From contig NZ_CP053939.1 of NCBI RefSeq assembly GCF_013267835.1, positions 186,001 through 250,000 on the forward strand: 64,000 nucleotides of DNA. Reading direction: 5' to 3'. Every line of letters starts with the position of its first letter. Positions within the stretch are counted from its first letter, which is position 1. Source of the DNA: Neisseria mucosa (GTDB lineage Bacteria > Pseudomonadota > Gammaproteobacteria > Burkholderiales > Neisseriaceae). A program made the translations under genes and the position numbers. This document shows positions 19,340 to 27,839 of this stretch, in pieces. The notes beneath the pieces were generated by a model. The model was not told the origin of the DNA. It did not search any database and worked only from the letters and a program-made list of their open reading frames with translations.

Positions 19340-20983
19340 ATGAAACACCTTCACGATTTACCGGCTTGGTCAAAATTATGGATACATTTTGACGAAACCA
19401 AAGAACAACACATGCGCGAAATGTTCGATCAAGATCCCGAACGTGCCGAGCGTTACTGGCTGCAAGTCGGCGGCCTGACACTGGATTATTCCAAAAACCG
19501 TATCAACGATGAAACCATGGCACTGTTGTTCGAGCTGGCGCGTGAAGCAGGCGTACCGGAACGGATGCAGCAAATGTTCCACGGTGAAAAAATCAATACA
19601 ACGGAAAACCGCGCCGTTCTCCACGTCGCCCTGCGTAACCGCACCAACGCCCCCATCGTCGTAGACGGCGAAGATGTGATGCCTAAAGTCAACCATGTCC
19701 TGCAACGCATGGGCGAATTTGCACACGAAGTCCGCAGTGGCAGCTGGTTGGGCTATACCAACCAAGTCATCACCGACGTCGTCAACATCGGTATCGGCGG
19801 CTCCGACCTCGGTCCGCTGATGATGTGTACCGCGCTCAAACAATTCGGCCATCCGCGTTTGAACATGCACTTCGTCTCCAACGTGGACGGCTCCCAACTG
19901 CGCGACGTATTGTCCAAAGTCCACCCCGAGACCACCCTCTTCATCATCGCCTCCAAAACCTTCACCACCCAAGAAACCCTGACCAACGCCCTGACCGCGC
20001 GTAAATGGTTCTTGGATCATGCAGGCGATGAAAGCGCCGTGGCCAAACACTTCGTTGCTGTATCGACCAACCAAAAAGCCGTAGCCGAATTCGGTATCGA
20101 TACCGCCAATATGTTTGAATTTTGGGACTGGGTCGGCGGACGATACAGTCTTTGGTCAGCTATCGGCCTGCCGATTATGCTGTATCTCGGCGAAGAGAAC
20201 TTCATCGAAATGCTCAACGGCGCGCACCTGATGGACCAACACTTCATCAATACGCCGCTAGAGCGCAACATGCCCGTCATCCTTGCCCTCATCGGCATCT
20301 GGTACATCAACTACTACGGCGGCGGCAGCCACGTCATCGCCCCTTACGACCAACACCTCCACCGCCTGCCCAAATTCATCCAGCAGCTCGATATGGAGAG
20401 CAACGGCAAACAAGTGACCCTTGACGGCAAACCGGTCGGTTACGAAACTTCCCCGATTATTTGGGGCGAAACCGGTATCAACGGCCAGCACGCATTCTTC
20501 CAGCTGCTGCACCAAGGTACGCACATCACGCCGATTGACCTCATCGCCTCGCTTGAAAAACGCAGCAATTTGCAAGGCCATCACGAAATCCTGTTGGCCA
20601 ACGTCTTTGCCCAAGCCGAAGCCTTTATGCGCGGCAAAACCCCAGACGAAGTCCGCGCCGAACTCAAAGCCCAAGGCATGGAAGCAGAGCGCATCGAAGA
20701 GCTGGTTCCGCACAAAACCTTCTCAGGCAACCGCCCGACCAACCTCATCCTCATGGACAAAATCAACCCGCGCAATATGGGTAGCCTGATTGCCATGTAC
20801 GAACACAAAACCTTCGTTCAAGGCATTATTTGGGGCATCAACAGCTTTGACCAATGGGGCGTAGAACTCGGCAAACAACTGGCTAAAACCATTCTTGCCG
20901 AATTGAACGGCGAGACTGAAGTGCAAAAACACGACAGCTCGACTACACGTCTGATTAATCTTTATTTGAACGCCAACAAATAA
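19340..20983 (+). CDS. pgi: Glucose-6-phosphate isomerase
   Basis: Interconverts glucose 6-phosphate and fructose 6-phosphate. Full-length 547-aa enzyme with the two family signatures: near residue 265 ([19 protein letters not shown]) and near 490 ([18 protein letters not shown]). The phosphate-binding [11 protein letters not shown] loop is at about 150-160. AGGAG precedes the ATG. In a Neisseria using the Entner-Doudoroff route it allows triose-derived hexose phosphate to recycle. Confidence 0.97.
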   Translation: MKHLHDLPAWSKLWIHFDETKEQHMREMFDQDPERAERYWLQVGGLTLDYSKNRINDETMALLFELAREAGVPERMQQMFHGEKINTTENRAVLHVALRNRTNAPIVVDGEDVMPKVNHVLQRMGEFAHEVRSGSWLGYTNQVITDVVNIGIGGSDLGPLMMCTALKQFGHPRLNMHFVSNVDGSQLRDVLSKVHPETTLFIIASKTFTTQETLTNALTARKWFLDHAGDESAVAKHFVAVSTNQKAVAEFGIDTANMFEFWDWVGGRYSLWSAIGLPIMLYLGEENFIEMLNGAHLMDQHFINTPLERNMPVILALIGIWYINYYGGGSHVIAPYDQHLHRLPKFIQQLDMESNGKQVTLDGKPVGYETSPIIWGETGINGQHAFFQLLHQGTHITPIDLIASLEKRSNLQGHHEILLANVFAQAEAFMRGKTPDEVRAELKAQGMEAERIEELVPHKTFSGNRPTNLILMDKINPRNMGSLIAMYEHKTFVQGIIWGINSFDQWGVELGKQLAKTILAELNGETEVQKHDSSTTRLINLYLNANK

Positions 20984-21001
20984 AGCATTTATTTAAAGCT
21001 A

Positions 21002-21036
21002 AGGTCGTCTGAAACTTTCAGACGGCCTTTTGTTTT
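21002..21036. terminator. Paired-DUS terminator between pgi and nnrS
   Basis: AGGTCGTCTGAA (21002-21013, variant arm) and TTCAGACGGCCT (21017-21028) with a 3-base loop and T-rich tail. Confidence 0.75.
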
Positions 21037-22132
21037 ATTCCGGATCATCCGTAAACGCATTTTCCCGAAATATCGGTACAAATGTGAAAAGATACAGTAC
21101 GAATACGACGATGGTCAGAATCGCGGGGATGGTAATGAAAAATATCGGGTTCACGTTCATTAAAAAGGTGCGCGAGACGGCGGCCATAAAGAGCAGGGGA
21201 ACGGCAATGCGGCAGAGTTTTGGGTAGTCGAGTTTGGTAAAACCGCTGTGCCATAATCCGGCGGTCAGCCACACCATCATCACGCCGCCCATCATGCCGC
21301 CGAGTGTAATCAGATGCAGGGGCGTGGAGGCGGGCAGGTTTTGCAGTTTCGCCGTGCCTGTCCACAGATAGCCTGCAGCGGCAAAAAGCTGGAGCAGGTA
21401 ATAAGTGCGGACGTAGTGTTTGTGCAGGAGTTCGTGATGGTGAAGCTCACGCAGCTTGGCGAGCAGAATGAAGCCGACGGCAAGCGCGGTAAAACCGGCG
21501 GTTTGCGCGGGCAGCCAAAGTTCGGCGGCGGCGTGCAGCAGCAGGAAGGTAATGGCGATGTTTTTATAGACGACGTTGGGGATGAATACGGGGTCTTTCA
21601 GACGACATTCTTTAAGAGCTTCCGCACCCAGAAGGACGCTGACGCGGACGGATACGAACATCACCGCTGCCATGTTCAGATGCACTTGCGCGCGCAACAG
21701 GTTTAAATCGCCAGTCGCGGCATAGGCCGTCTGAAAAACGGTAAACGCGGCAAGCAGCATTAACAGGGCGAAGTTGTCAGTGTTGCGGTCGAGCCAAATC
21801 AGCCAGGCGCAAAACAGCAGCAACACCAGCCAATAGGCAGCAACGAAAAACGAGGCAGGTTGCGGCGCAAACGGCAGCAGGATGGATGCGGCAAGCAACA
21901 ATGCCGCCATCAAAGTAGCGACAGGTTTCAGACTGCCTTGATAGCCCGTCCATTCGAGCATGGCGGCAGTCAAAAAACCACCATATGCCGCAGGCAGCAT
22001 GAGTTCCAAGAAGATTTGGCGGTGCAAAATGACGGCTCCGGGGCTGATGAAAAAGACCACCGCGCCGAGTATGGCAAGCACCGCTGCGCCGACGAAAAAC
22101 GGCCGCATGGGGTGGGTGAAAAATTTATTCAT
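21035..22132 (-). CDS. nnrS: NnrS-family haem- and copper-containing membrane protein
   Basis: A 365-aa protein with about twelve hydrophobic segments and the family's conserved histidines (HPMRPFF near the N-terminus; HLNMAAVMFVSVR; LHHHELLHKHYVR; HLITLGGMMGG). NnrS proteins are linked to nitric oxide and nitrosative-stress tolerance and often accompany denitrification genes; this genome also carries aniA-nirV in the same window, though 40 kb away. Full length. Transcribed from a promoter that must lie in the region upstream of 22132, next to the cadD islet. Confidence 0.9.
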   Translation of the reverse strand: MNKFFTHPMRPFFVGAAVLAILGAVVFFISPGAVILHRQIFLELMLPAAYGGFLTAAMLEWTGYQGSLKPVATLMAALLLAASILLPFAPQPASFFVAAYWLVLLLFCAWLIWLDRNTDNFALLMLLAAFTVFQTAYAATGDLNLLRAQVHLNMAAVMFVSVRVSVLLGAEALKECRLKDPVFIPNVVYKNIAITFLLLHAAAELWLPAQTAGFTALAVGFILLAKLRELHHHELLHKHYVRTYYLLQLFAAAGYLWTGTAKLQNLPASTPLHLITLGGMMGGVMMVWLTAGLWHSGFTKLDYPKLCRIAVPLLFMAAVSRTFLMNVNPIFFITIPAILTIVVFVLYLFTFVPIFRENAFTDDPE

Positions 22133-22193
22133 GGCTTGGCTTGATTCTGCATGAAGATGCTTTCGGATATGGGTTTATTGGGTGGACAGGGCC

Positions 22194-22319
22194 GTATCTT
22201 TTGCCAAAGAGGCAAGCCTGTGGCCTGCTTGCCCTCTCTCTAACCCTCTCCCTGTGGGTTAGGGAGAGGGCAACGAACCGCAAGGTTTGTCAGATACTCA
22301 AATGCCCGTATCATTCATA
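22194..22319. repeat. Direct repeat F, copy 1 (left flank of cadD)
   Basis: About 126 bases closely similar to 23010-23135. Both copies begin GTATCTTT, contain a GGCAAGC...GCTTGC inverted repeat and a CCCTCTCC...GGAGAGGG inverted repeat, and end AGATACTCAAATGCCCGTAT. In copy 2 the sequence runs into the stop codon of the ABC ATPase gene; in copy 1 it runs into cadD. Confidence 0.85.
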
Positions 22320-22929
22320 TTATTGATATTATTGTTCGAATTGTATTATTTTCAATAATAATAAATAACCCTAAACCAATATAAATAACAGCCATTATCC
22401 AACGACTAAACTTCTCTACAATTTCACCAACACCTGAAATATTAGCCAATCTTTGTGCTGTATATACTAAAACAAAAATCAATATTAAAAATACAAGAAG
22501 AGTAACTAATAAGTCGACAAGATCTAAAGTCACAAAGTAAGGAACAAAAAGTCCAATATTATCTGCACCACAACTAGCAACTGTAACCAAAGCAACAATA
22601 CCGACTAATTTTGACAACCCTTTTTCATCCAATTCTTTTTTAGCTCTTTTTTCGCCCTCACAATCGTCGTAAATAGCAACTTTAATACCTAAGTAAATCG
22701 GTATTAAACCTAATAAACCCAACACCCATTTTTCCGGAACATAATTCAAAACAAAAGCTAGAAATAAACTAACTAATATTAAAATTACAGAACCTAAATA
22801 TTGTCCGATATAAATATCTCGATATTCTTTTCTAGTATTTGCTCTAGCAAAAAATATTAATAGTATTACCAACAAATCTACTGCTGTAGCAATATATAAA
22901 ACAGCAGCAGTAATCACAGTCGAAAACAT
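22315..22929 (-). CDS. cadD: CadD-family cadmium resistance transporter
   Basis: A 204-aa, five- to six-span membrane protein closely matching what I know of staphylococcal CadD: TAVDLLVILLIFFARANTRK near the N-terminus, PEKWVLGLLGLIPIYLG, YDDCEGEKRAKKELDEKGLS and VTVASCGADNIGLFVPY. The start is set at 22929, where GAGGTG precedes MFSTVITAAV; two earlier in-frame starts fall in a duplicated ATPase tail. The gene is much richer in A+T than its neighbours and I see no DUS inside it, which points to recent transfer, possibly from a Firmicute. Predicted to export Cd2+ (and perhaps Zn2+). Confidence 0.9.
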   Translation of the reverse strand: MFSTVITAAVLYIATAVDLLVILLIFFARANTRKEYRDIYIGQYLGSVILILVSLFLAFVLNYVPEKWVLGLLGLIPIYLGIKVAIYDDCEGEKRAKKELDEKGLSKLVGIVALVTVASCGADNIGLFVPYFVTLDLVDLLVTLLVFLILIFVLVYTAQRLANISGVGEIVEKFSRWIMAVIYIGLGLFIIIENNTIRTIISII

Positions 22930-22935
22930 AAAGCA

Positions 22936-23000
22936 CCTCATAATGAATCCCCTGCCTCCTTGGTACCACGGCTTTTTCAAAAACCGAATCGCGTTCGGAT
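22936..23000 (-). pseudogene. Duplicated 3' tail of the ABC ATPase gene
   Basis: Read on the minus strand these bases encode SERDSVFEKAVV...QGIHYE, matching the last residues of the intact ATPase (SERDSAFEEAVV...QGIHYYE). The tail differs at several codons, so it is a divergent allele rather than a fresh duplication. It runs directly into the cadD ribosome site. Confidence 0.8.
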
Positions 23001-23009
23001 AACAGATTC

Positions 23010-23135
23010 GTATCTTTCGCTAAAGAGGCAAGCCTACGGCTTGCTTACCCTCTCCCTGGCCCTCGCCCCGTGGGAGAGGGTTAGGGAAACGAACCGCAAG
23101 GTTCGTCAGATACTCAAATGCCCGTATTATTCATA
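23010..23135. repeat. Direct repeat F, copy 2
   Basis: Second copy of the 126-base element at 22194-22319, here in its presumed native place immediately downstream of the ABC ATPase gene. Confidence 0.85.
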
Positions 23136-23822
23136 ATAATGAATCCCCTGAAACTCCCTTGCCACCACTGCTTCTTCAAAAGCAGAATCGCGTTCGGACA
23201 GCGGCGAGGGCAGGGTAATTACGTTTTGCACGTTCATGCCCTTAGCGGAAAGCAGCATGATTTCATGGCTTAGGCGCGCGGCTTCAAAGCGGTCGTGCGT
23301 TACCAGCATACACGCCATGCCCTGCCGCTCGATTTTTTCCACCAGCATGGCAACCAAAATATCGCGCAAATCGCGGTCCAAACCGACAAACGGCTCGTCC
23401 AGCAAGGCTAGGTCGCAGCCGCACAGCAGCAGGCGCAAAAACGCCACCCGTTTCGCCATGCCGCCGGACAACTCGGTCGGATATTTGTTCAAATCGCCCG
23501 CAGTCAGCCCGACTTTCGCCGCCAGTGCGATGATTTCGCCTTCATCGGGTTTGTCCATAAAAATCGCGATATTCTGCATCGCGGTCAAGTTTTCAGGCAG
23601 GCGATTTTCCTGAAACAGAAAACCCGTTTTGCGGAAAGTATTGCGTATCGTGCCCGATTTTGGCGTTTCCAAACCGGCAATCAATCGCAAAACCGTCGTC
23701 TTGCCGCAGCCGCTCGGCCCGAATAAAGCTTTTACTTCGCCATGTTGCAGATTCAAACTGAAATCGCGCACGATGGGGTCACGGAGAATTTCAAAACGCA
23801 CGTTTTCAAGACGGAGCATCAT
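23127..23822 (-). CDS. ABC transporter ATP-binding protein (NitT/TauT/ThiZ-like)
   Basis: A cytoplasmic ATPase of about 231 aa with all motifs: Walker A GPSGCGKTT, Q-loop LFQENRLPEN, signature ELSGGMAKRVA, Walker B LALLDEPFVGLD and the H-loop VTHD. The start is taken as the ATG at 23822, which overlaps the permease stop (ATGA); a GTG at 23831 and another ATG at 23819 are alternatives. It partners the permease and substrate-binding protein encoded upstream on the same strand. The 3' end is the site of the duplicated-tail/cadD arrangement. Confidence 0.9.
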   Translation of the reverse strand: MMLRLENVRFEILRDPIVRDFSLNLQHGEVKALFGPSGCGKTTVLRLIAGLETPKSGTIRNTFRKTGFLFQENRLPENLTAMQNIAIFMDKPDEGEIIALAAKVGLTAGDLNKYPTELSGGMAKRVAFLRLLLCGCDLALLDEPFVGLDRDLRDILVAMLVEKIERQGMACMLVTHDRFEAARLSHEIMLLSAKGMNVQNVITLPSPLSERDSAFEEAVVAREFQGIHYYE

Positions 23823-24616
23823 CTTCTCCACGGCATAAACAAAATTTCCAAAGGCTTGGTAATCAGGTATTCAAACAGCGACACAAACACGATAACCAAC
23901 ACCACATAAGCCATCACCGTCGAAGTCTCCAGCATCGCCCTCGCGTCCGCAATACGCGCGCCCACGCCTTCGCTCGCGCCCAAGAGTTCCGCCATAATCA
24001 CTACCTTCACCCCCATCGCCACCGCCACGCCGATGCTGGAAATCACATAGCCCGTCAGGTGCGGGATATACAGATAACGGATTTTTTTCAGACGGCCTAA
24101 TTTATAAGCGTCAAACAACTCCTCATGCTGCTTGTTCACGCTCGCCATTCCGACTGCCGCACTCGCAAACGTCAGCGGCGCAACCAAGACAATGATGGTA
24201 AACAGCACGCTCGGATTGCCGAAACCGAACCAAAACAACGCCATCACCACCCAAATAATCGGCGGCATCGCCAACAAAACCGTAATCACAGGCTTAAGCA
24301 ACGCCATCGCCGTCTTAAAACTGCCCGCCACCAGCCCCGCCGCTAGTCCTGCTACCAAAGCAACCGAAATGCCCACCACAGAACGCCACAGCGAAATCCC
24401 GATTTCGTTTTCCTGAAAATGTTTCAATAAATCTAAAGACTTTTGAAACACCTCCACCGGCGCAGGCAGCATAAACTCGCCGAACACGGCACTGCCCCAC
24501 GCCCACAACGCCACTACCACCATCGCCACGCTCAAACCGGCAAAGCCGCTCCAAAGGTAGTCGATGATGTAAAACACCGCAGGCTGCGGTTTGCGTATTT
24601 TGTCGGTTTTAATCAT
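23819..24616 (-). CDS. ABC transporter permease (SsuC/TauC/ThiX-like)
   Basis: A 265-aa inner-membrane permease with six predicted spans and the EAA-type cytoplasmic loop ELFDAYKLGRLKKIRYLYIPHL near residue 175, typical of the nitrate/sulfonate/thiamine-precursor importer group. Its stop codon overlaps the ATPase start. The gene that should precede it, the substrate-binding protein, lies 2.2 kb upstream because a DUF262 gene intervenes. Substrate not deducible. Confidence 0.88.
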   Translation of the reverse strand: MIKTDKIRKPQPAVFYIIDYLWSGFAGLSVAMVVVALWAWGSAVFGEFMLPAPVEVFQKSLDLLKHFQENEIGISLWRSVVGISVALVAGLAAGLVAGSFKTAMALLKPVITVLLAMPPIIWVVMALFWFGFGNPSVLFTIIVLVAPLTFASAAVGMASVNKQHEELFDAYKLGRLKKIRYLYIPHLTGYVISSIGVAVAMGVKVVIMAELLGASEGVGARIADARAMLETSTVMAYVVLVIVFVSLFEYLITKPLEILFMPWRR

Positions 24617-24669
24617 GGTTTGAGTGTTGGTTGAAGGGGATGGTTTGGGGACGGTAGATCATCTGAAAA

Positions 24670-24705
24670 AATGGTGATTGGGTTAGATGGAACACCGTAA
24701 CCCAA
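24670..24705 (-). terminator. Candidate terminator of the DUF262 gene
   Basis: Inverted repeat TTGGGTTA (24678-24685) / TAACCCAA (24698-24705); on the minus strand it is followed a few bases later by a run of six T. Confidence 0.5.
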
Positions 24706-24744
24706 CCTATACTTACTTTTTGAATTTAGCAATTTTTATGATTT

Positions 24745-26589
24745 CTAGTTTTTTAATTCATGATCCCAAATTTGCTCACAAATAGCTTGATAAAGTTTTT
24801 GTCTTTCATCAATATCTTTCTTTTTAAATTCGGTATGAGCTCGAAATGGTAAATTTAATTCATTTGTTGGATTGATGAAATTAGGATTTTTCTCATATGC
24901 CAACGGACAAAGTGATTTTACCAATAAATTTTCTTTTATATAGTGAGTATGTTTTTTTTCATATGGTAAATCCCCATAAGATTGATTTATACCCCTTGGT
25001 AATAATACCAAATCACCAATTTTATTTCGGTATTGTTTGAACTCATGTTCTTGCTTAAACTCATCAGTATGATCTAAAAATTTATCAGCCCAAATATGCT
25101 CTACTTCAAAAGGTTTTCCTGACTCTGGCTGGAAATAACTTACAAAATTCGTATTTATTCCCGCTTTCTGTTCAACCCAAGCAGTAATACGAGAAAGTAA
25201 AAATTTTACGAATCTATAATTTTGTCCATGAAGTCGGAAGTCAGCCATCCCATTAAATGATTCTTGCATTTCAGAAAGTTTCTTAGAGAGTATGGCTTTC
25301 AGTTCATCAATATTTTTTCCTCTAATATCTTTAACTAAAAGATACATGGTATAACGAATTGAATTTGCTGAAAATTTCCTAAAGTTAATGGAGCGTTTTA
25401 CAACAAATGTTTCAATATAACGTGCAACTATATTTATTTTCCTACAAACTATTTCTTCACTATCGGAAAGATTTAATGGAGAAAGCATTAATGGAAAACT
25501 TAATGTTGGAGCAATACCCCATTGATTTATATAATAAACATACTCAAGTCCTGTGGTTAGCGTTTTTTCTGCATTAAGAATCTTAATATAAGATTTCAAA
25601 TAGAATTTGAAATCTTTTTGAATAAAATTTTCAAAAGTTTGGTCATCATTCTCATCTAACCCAATTTTCTTTAGATTATCTCTAACCCAGCTATGAAAAC
25701 GAGTCCCTATTTTTTCAAAATCCTCATTTTGTGAACCTACTCCACCTGAACGAATACTATCAGCATACTTAGCTCTTAACCAAGATTGGAAAAATCTCTG
25801 TTCTTCATCCCTTTCAAAGGATTTAAGGTCTATCATCGCTTTCTTCCATTGCTCATTAGATAGCTTTCGTTTATCAGAATTTTTAAATCTAGATAAAATA
25901 AATCCTTTCAACATCTCAGATGGTGTAAGATTTAATCCTCGATCATTCATGGTTTCAAAAATGGTATAAGCATTTTCATCTGAATATGCAATAATTTCTA
26001 CCATAATAACGTTATACTTTAGCCAATCTATAAAGAATGGAAAAGCTTCATTTTTTAACTCTTCGGGAAATGCCTCCACTATATCCTGATAACGCTTTGC
26101 CATGTTTATTGTTGATTCATCATCATCTTCATGTGGATTATATTCACCATGATTAAATAATGCTTCAAGGCAGGTAACTCTTTCTTCTACTGTAATATTA
26201 AAAGACTTATTTCCACGAAGTTCTGAAAAAATCATTGATTCGATCTTTTCTGATTGATTCAATTCTTTTTGTAAATTATTGAGATAAATTAAAAATAAAG
26301 TAAGTGAAGTTAGACGCTGCTGCCCATCAATAATACTGCGTTTTCCATCTTTTAAACTTACTACAAATGGACCAAGATAATAGTTATTATATTTTTCTCC
26401 TTCCTCTCGTTTATCTCCAGATGTATATTCTGTAAGAAAAGTAGACGTTAAATCAGTAACTAATGCTTCAATATGTTTTTTTTCCCAACTGTATTCACGC
26501 TGAAAAAAATCTACTGTATATTTTTGTTCATTTAATACATCAAATACATTTCTATGATGTGCTTCAATTTTGTTTTTAAAGTTACTCAT
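24745..26589 (-). CDS. DUF262/DUF1524 protein (GmrSD-like), probable defence gene
   Basis: A 614-aa protein with an N-terminal DUF262 domain, including QREYSW (30-35) and the nucleotide-binding/hydrolysis motif IIDGQQRLT (86-94). The C-terminal DUF1524 domain has a His-Me-like nuclease motif EVEHIWADKF (H498) followed by NKIGDLVLLPRGINQSYG. This pairing is known from type IV GmrSD restriction enzymes and other anti-phage proteins. Here both domains are in one chain and the gene stands alone. It is strongly A+T-rich, has no DUS that I can see, and interrupts an ABC operon, all signs of horizontal acquisition. Defence function is inferred from the family. Confidence 0.88.
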   Translation of the reverse strand: MSNFKNKIEAHHRNVFDVLNEQKYTVDFFQREYSWEKKHIEALVTDLTSTFLTEYTSGDKREEGEKYNNYYLGPFVVSLKDGKRSIIDGQQRLTSLTLFLIYLNNLQKELNQSEKIESMIFSELRGNKSFNITVEERVTCLEALFNHGEYNPHEDDDESTINMAKRYQDIVEAFPEELKNEAFPFFIDWLKYNVIMVEIIAYSDENAYTIFETMNDRGLNLTPSEMLKGFILSRFKNSDKRKLSNEQWKKAMIDLKSFERDEEQRFFQSWLRAKYADSIRSGGVGSQNEDFEKIGTRFHSWVRDNLKKIGLDENDDQTFENFIQKDFKFYLKSYIKILNAEKTLTTGLEYVYYINQWGIAPTLSFPLMLSPLNLSDSEEIVCRKINIVARYIETFVVKRSINFRKFSANSIRYTMYLLVKDIRGKNIDELKAILSKKLSEMQESFNGMADFRLHGQNYRFVKFLLSRITAWVEQKAGINTNFVSYFQPESGKPFEVEHIWADKFLDHTDEFKQEHEFKQYRNKIGDLVLLPRGINQSYGDLPYEKKHTHYIKENLLVKSLCPLAYEKNPNFINPTNELNLPFRAHTEFKKKDIDERQKLYQAICEQIWDHELKN

Positions 26590-26736
26590 TATTTTCCTTG
26601 GGTTTTATAAAATTAAATTATAACATTATGTATGTTTTTAGAATATATTTATCAAGGTAATCGTTACATATTTTCTAAACTTTATTTTGTGTATTAAAAT
26701 TTTTCCTAAGCTATTCAGTTAACTAATGCCTTGATG

Positions 26737-26796
26737 AGCCGTCTGAAAATAGAAGATTGAATACTCACGACTATTCTACACTTTCAGACGGCCTCT
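26737..26796 (-). terminator. Paired-DUS terminator after the substrate-binding protein gene
   Basis: AGCCGTCTGAA (about 26737-26747, one arm degenerate) and TTCAGACGGCCT (26783-26794). It now separates the binding-protein gene from the inserted DUF262 gene. Confidence 0.6.
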
Positions 26797-26804
26797 CTCC
26801 CATT

Positions 26805-27782
26805 TTAAGCCAAGAAGAACCCGTTATCCGGCAGCTTGCCGCCTAAAAGTTTTGGGTTGAACTGCATTAGGATTTCGTAAAACTTCAAAATCTCGTTTTT
26901 CACTTCGCTGCCTTTGGTTACCGTCAGCCGCGCGCCGTCCAAGCCCATGACTAGGGCGGGTTCGGGGGCGGGGAGGTAGTTTTTGCCGATTTTCGCGGCG
27001 CTTTGGCGGTTGGCGAGTATCCAGTTGAGCGCGTTTTTCAAATCCTGATGGAAGAGGTCGAACTGCGCTTTGTGCGCGTGGAAATATTCTTCGTTGGCGA
27101 TGATGCCTGCCATCGGAATCAGCGGTTTGGTGTCAAACGCCTGTCCCCATGCTTTCACCAAGTCAAAGCCGCGCACGACGTTTACCCCCATGGTTTTGCC
27201 TTTCAGTAGGCTGGCGGTTGCCATCGGTTCTGGCAGGATGGCGGCGTGGTAGTCCTTGCTCAAAAACAGTCCGACTGCTTCGGGCGGTGTGGCAGTGTAA
27301 GTGATGCCGACTTTGTGTGCGTCGATTTTCAGTTTTTTCAACAAAGCTTGCAGCACGATGTCGGGCATGTCGTTTTTAAATGGCACAAGGATTTTTTTGC
27401 CGACCAAATCCTGCGGCGAGGTAATCGCGCTGCCTTTGCACATCAGCTGCGTGATGCCGTTGGTCAAAATATTCACCATGCCGACTTTCTGCCCTTGGTT
27501 GCGCAGGTTCACGCCGACATTGCTCGGACTCATCATGACTTTAAATTGTCCGCTTGCTACGCCTGCACGCAGTTGATCGGGCGAACGCCAAATTTTCAGC
27601 GATACATCCGCCTGTTTCGCCAGCTTGCCTTGCAACGCCGCTACGGCAATGGTAACGCTGGGCATCGCCGGTGCGCCGTACACGGTAAATTGCTCTTTAC
27701 CGGCTGCCAACAATGAAGGCGAAACGCCTGCGGCTGCCAGCGCGGCGGTCATTTTTAAGAAATCGCGTCTTTTCAGTTCCAT
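26805..27782 (-). CDS. ABC transporter substrate-binding protein, Tat-exported (NMT1/ThiY-like)
   Basis: A 325-aa periplasmic binding protein. It begins MELKRRDFLKMTAALAAAG, a clear twin-arginine signal, with cleavage near LLAAG. The rest fits the NrtA/SsuA/ThiY fold: FTVYGAPAMPSVTIAVA, then QLRAGVASGQFKVMMSPSN and TATPPEAVGLFLSKDYHAAILPEP. Tat export suggests a folded or cofactor-bearing state. It lies 57 bases downstream of the TonB-dependent receptor and upstream of its permease and ATPase, so receptor plus ABC system form one uptake pathway for an unknown ligand. Confidence 0.85.
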   Translation of the reverse strand: MELKRRDFLKMTAALAAAGVSPSLLAAGKEQFTVYGAPAMPSVTIAVAALQGKLAKQADVSLKIWRSPDQLRAGVASGQFKVMMSPSNVGVNLRNQGQKVGMVNILTNGITQLMCKGSAITSPQDLVGKKILVPFKNDMPDIVLQALLKKLKIDAHKVGITYTATPPEAVGLFLSKDYHAAILPEPMATASLLKGKTMGVNVVRGFDLVKAWGQAFDTKPLIPMAGIIANEEYFHAHKAQFDLFHQDLKNALNWILANRQSAAKIGKNYLPAPEPALVMGLDGARLTVTKGSEVKNEILKFYEILMQFNPKLLGGKLPDNGFFLA

Positions 27783-27839
27783 TTTTTATCTCCTAATTCT
27801 TAATAAGCCAATGCAGGCATTCTTTCAGACGGCCTGATT

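Noticed and set aside
22211..22275. The CCCTCTCC...GGAGAGGG repeats as a CRISPR-like or insertion-sequence end
   Set aside because: They are internal hairpins of element F, present twice only; no regular spacing and no transposase.
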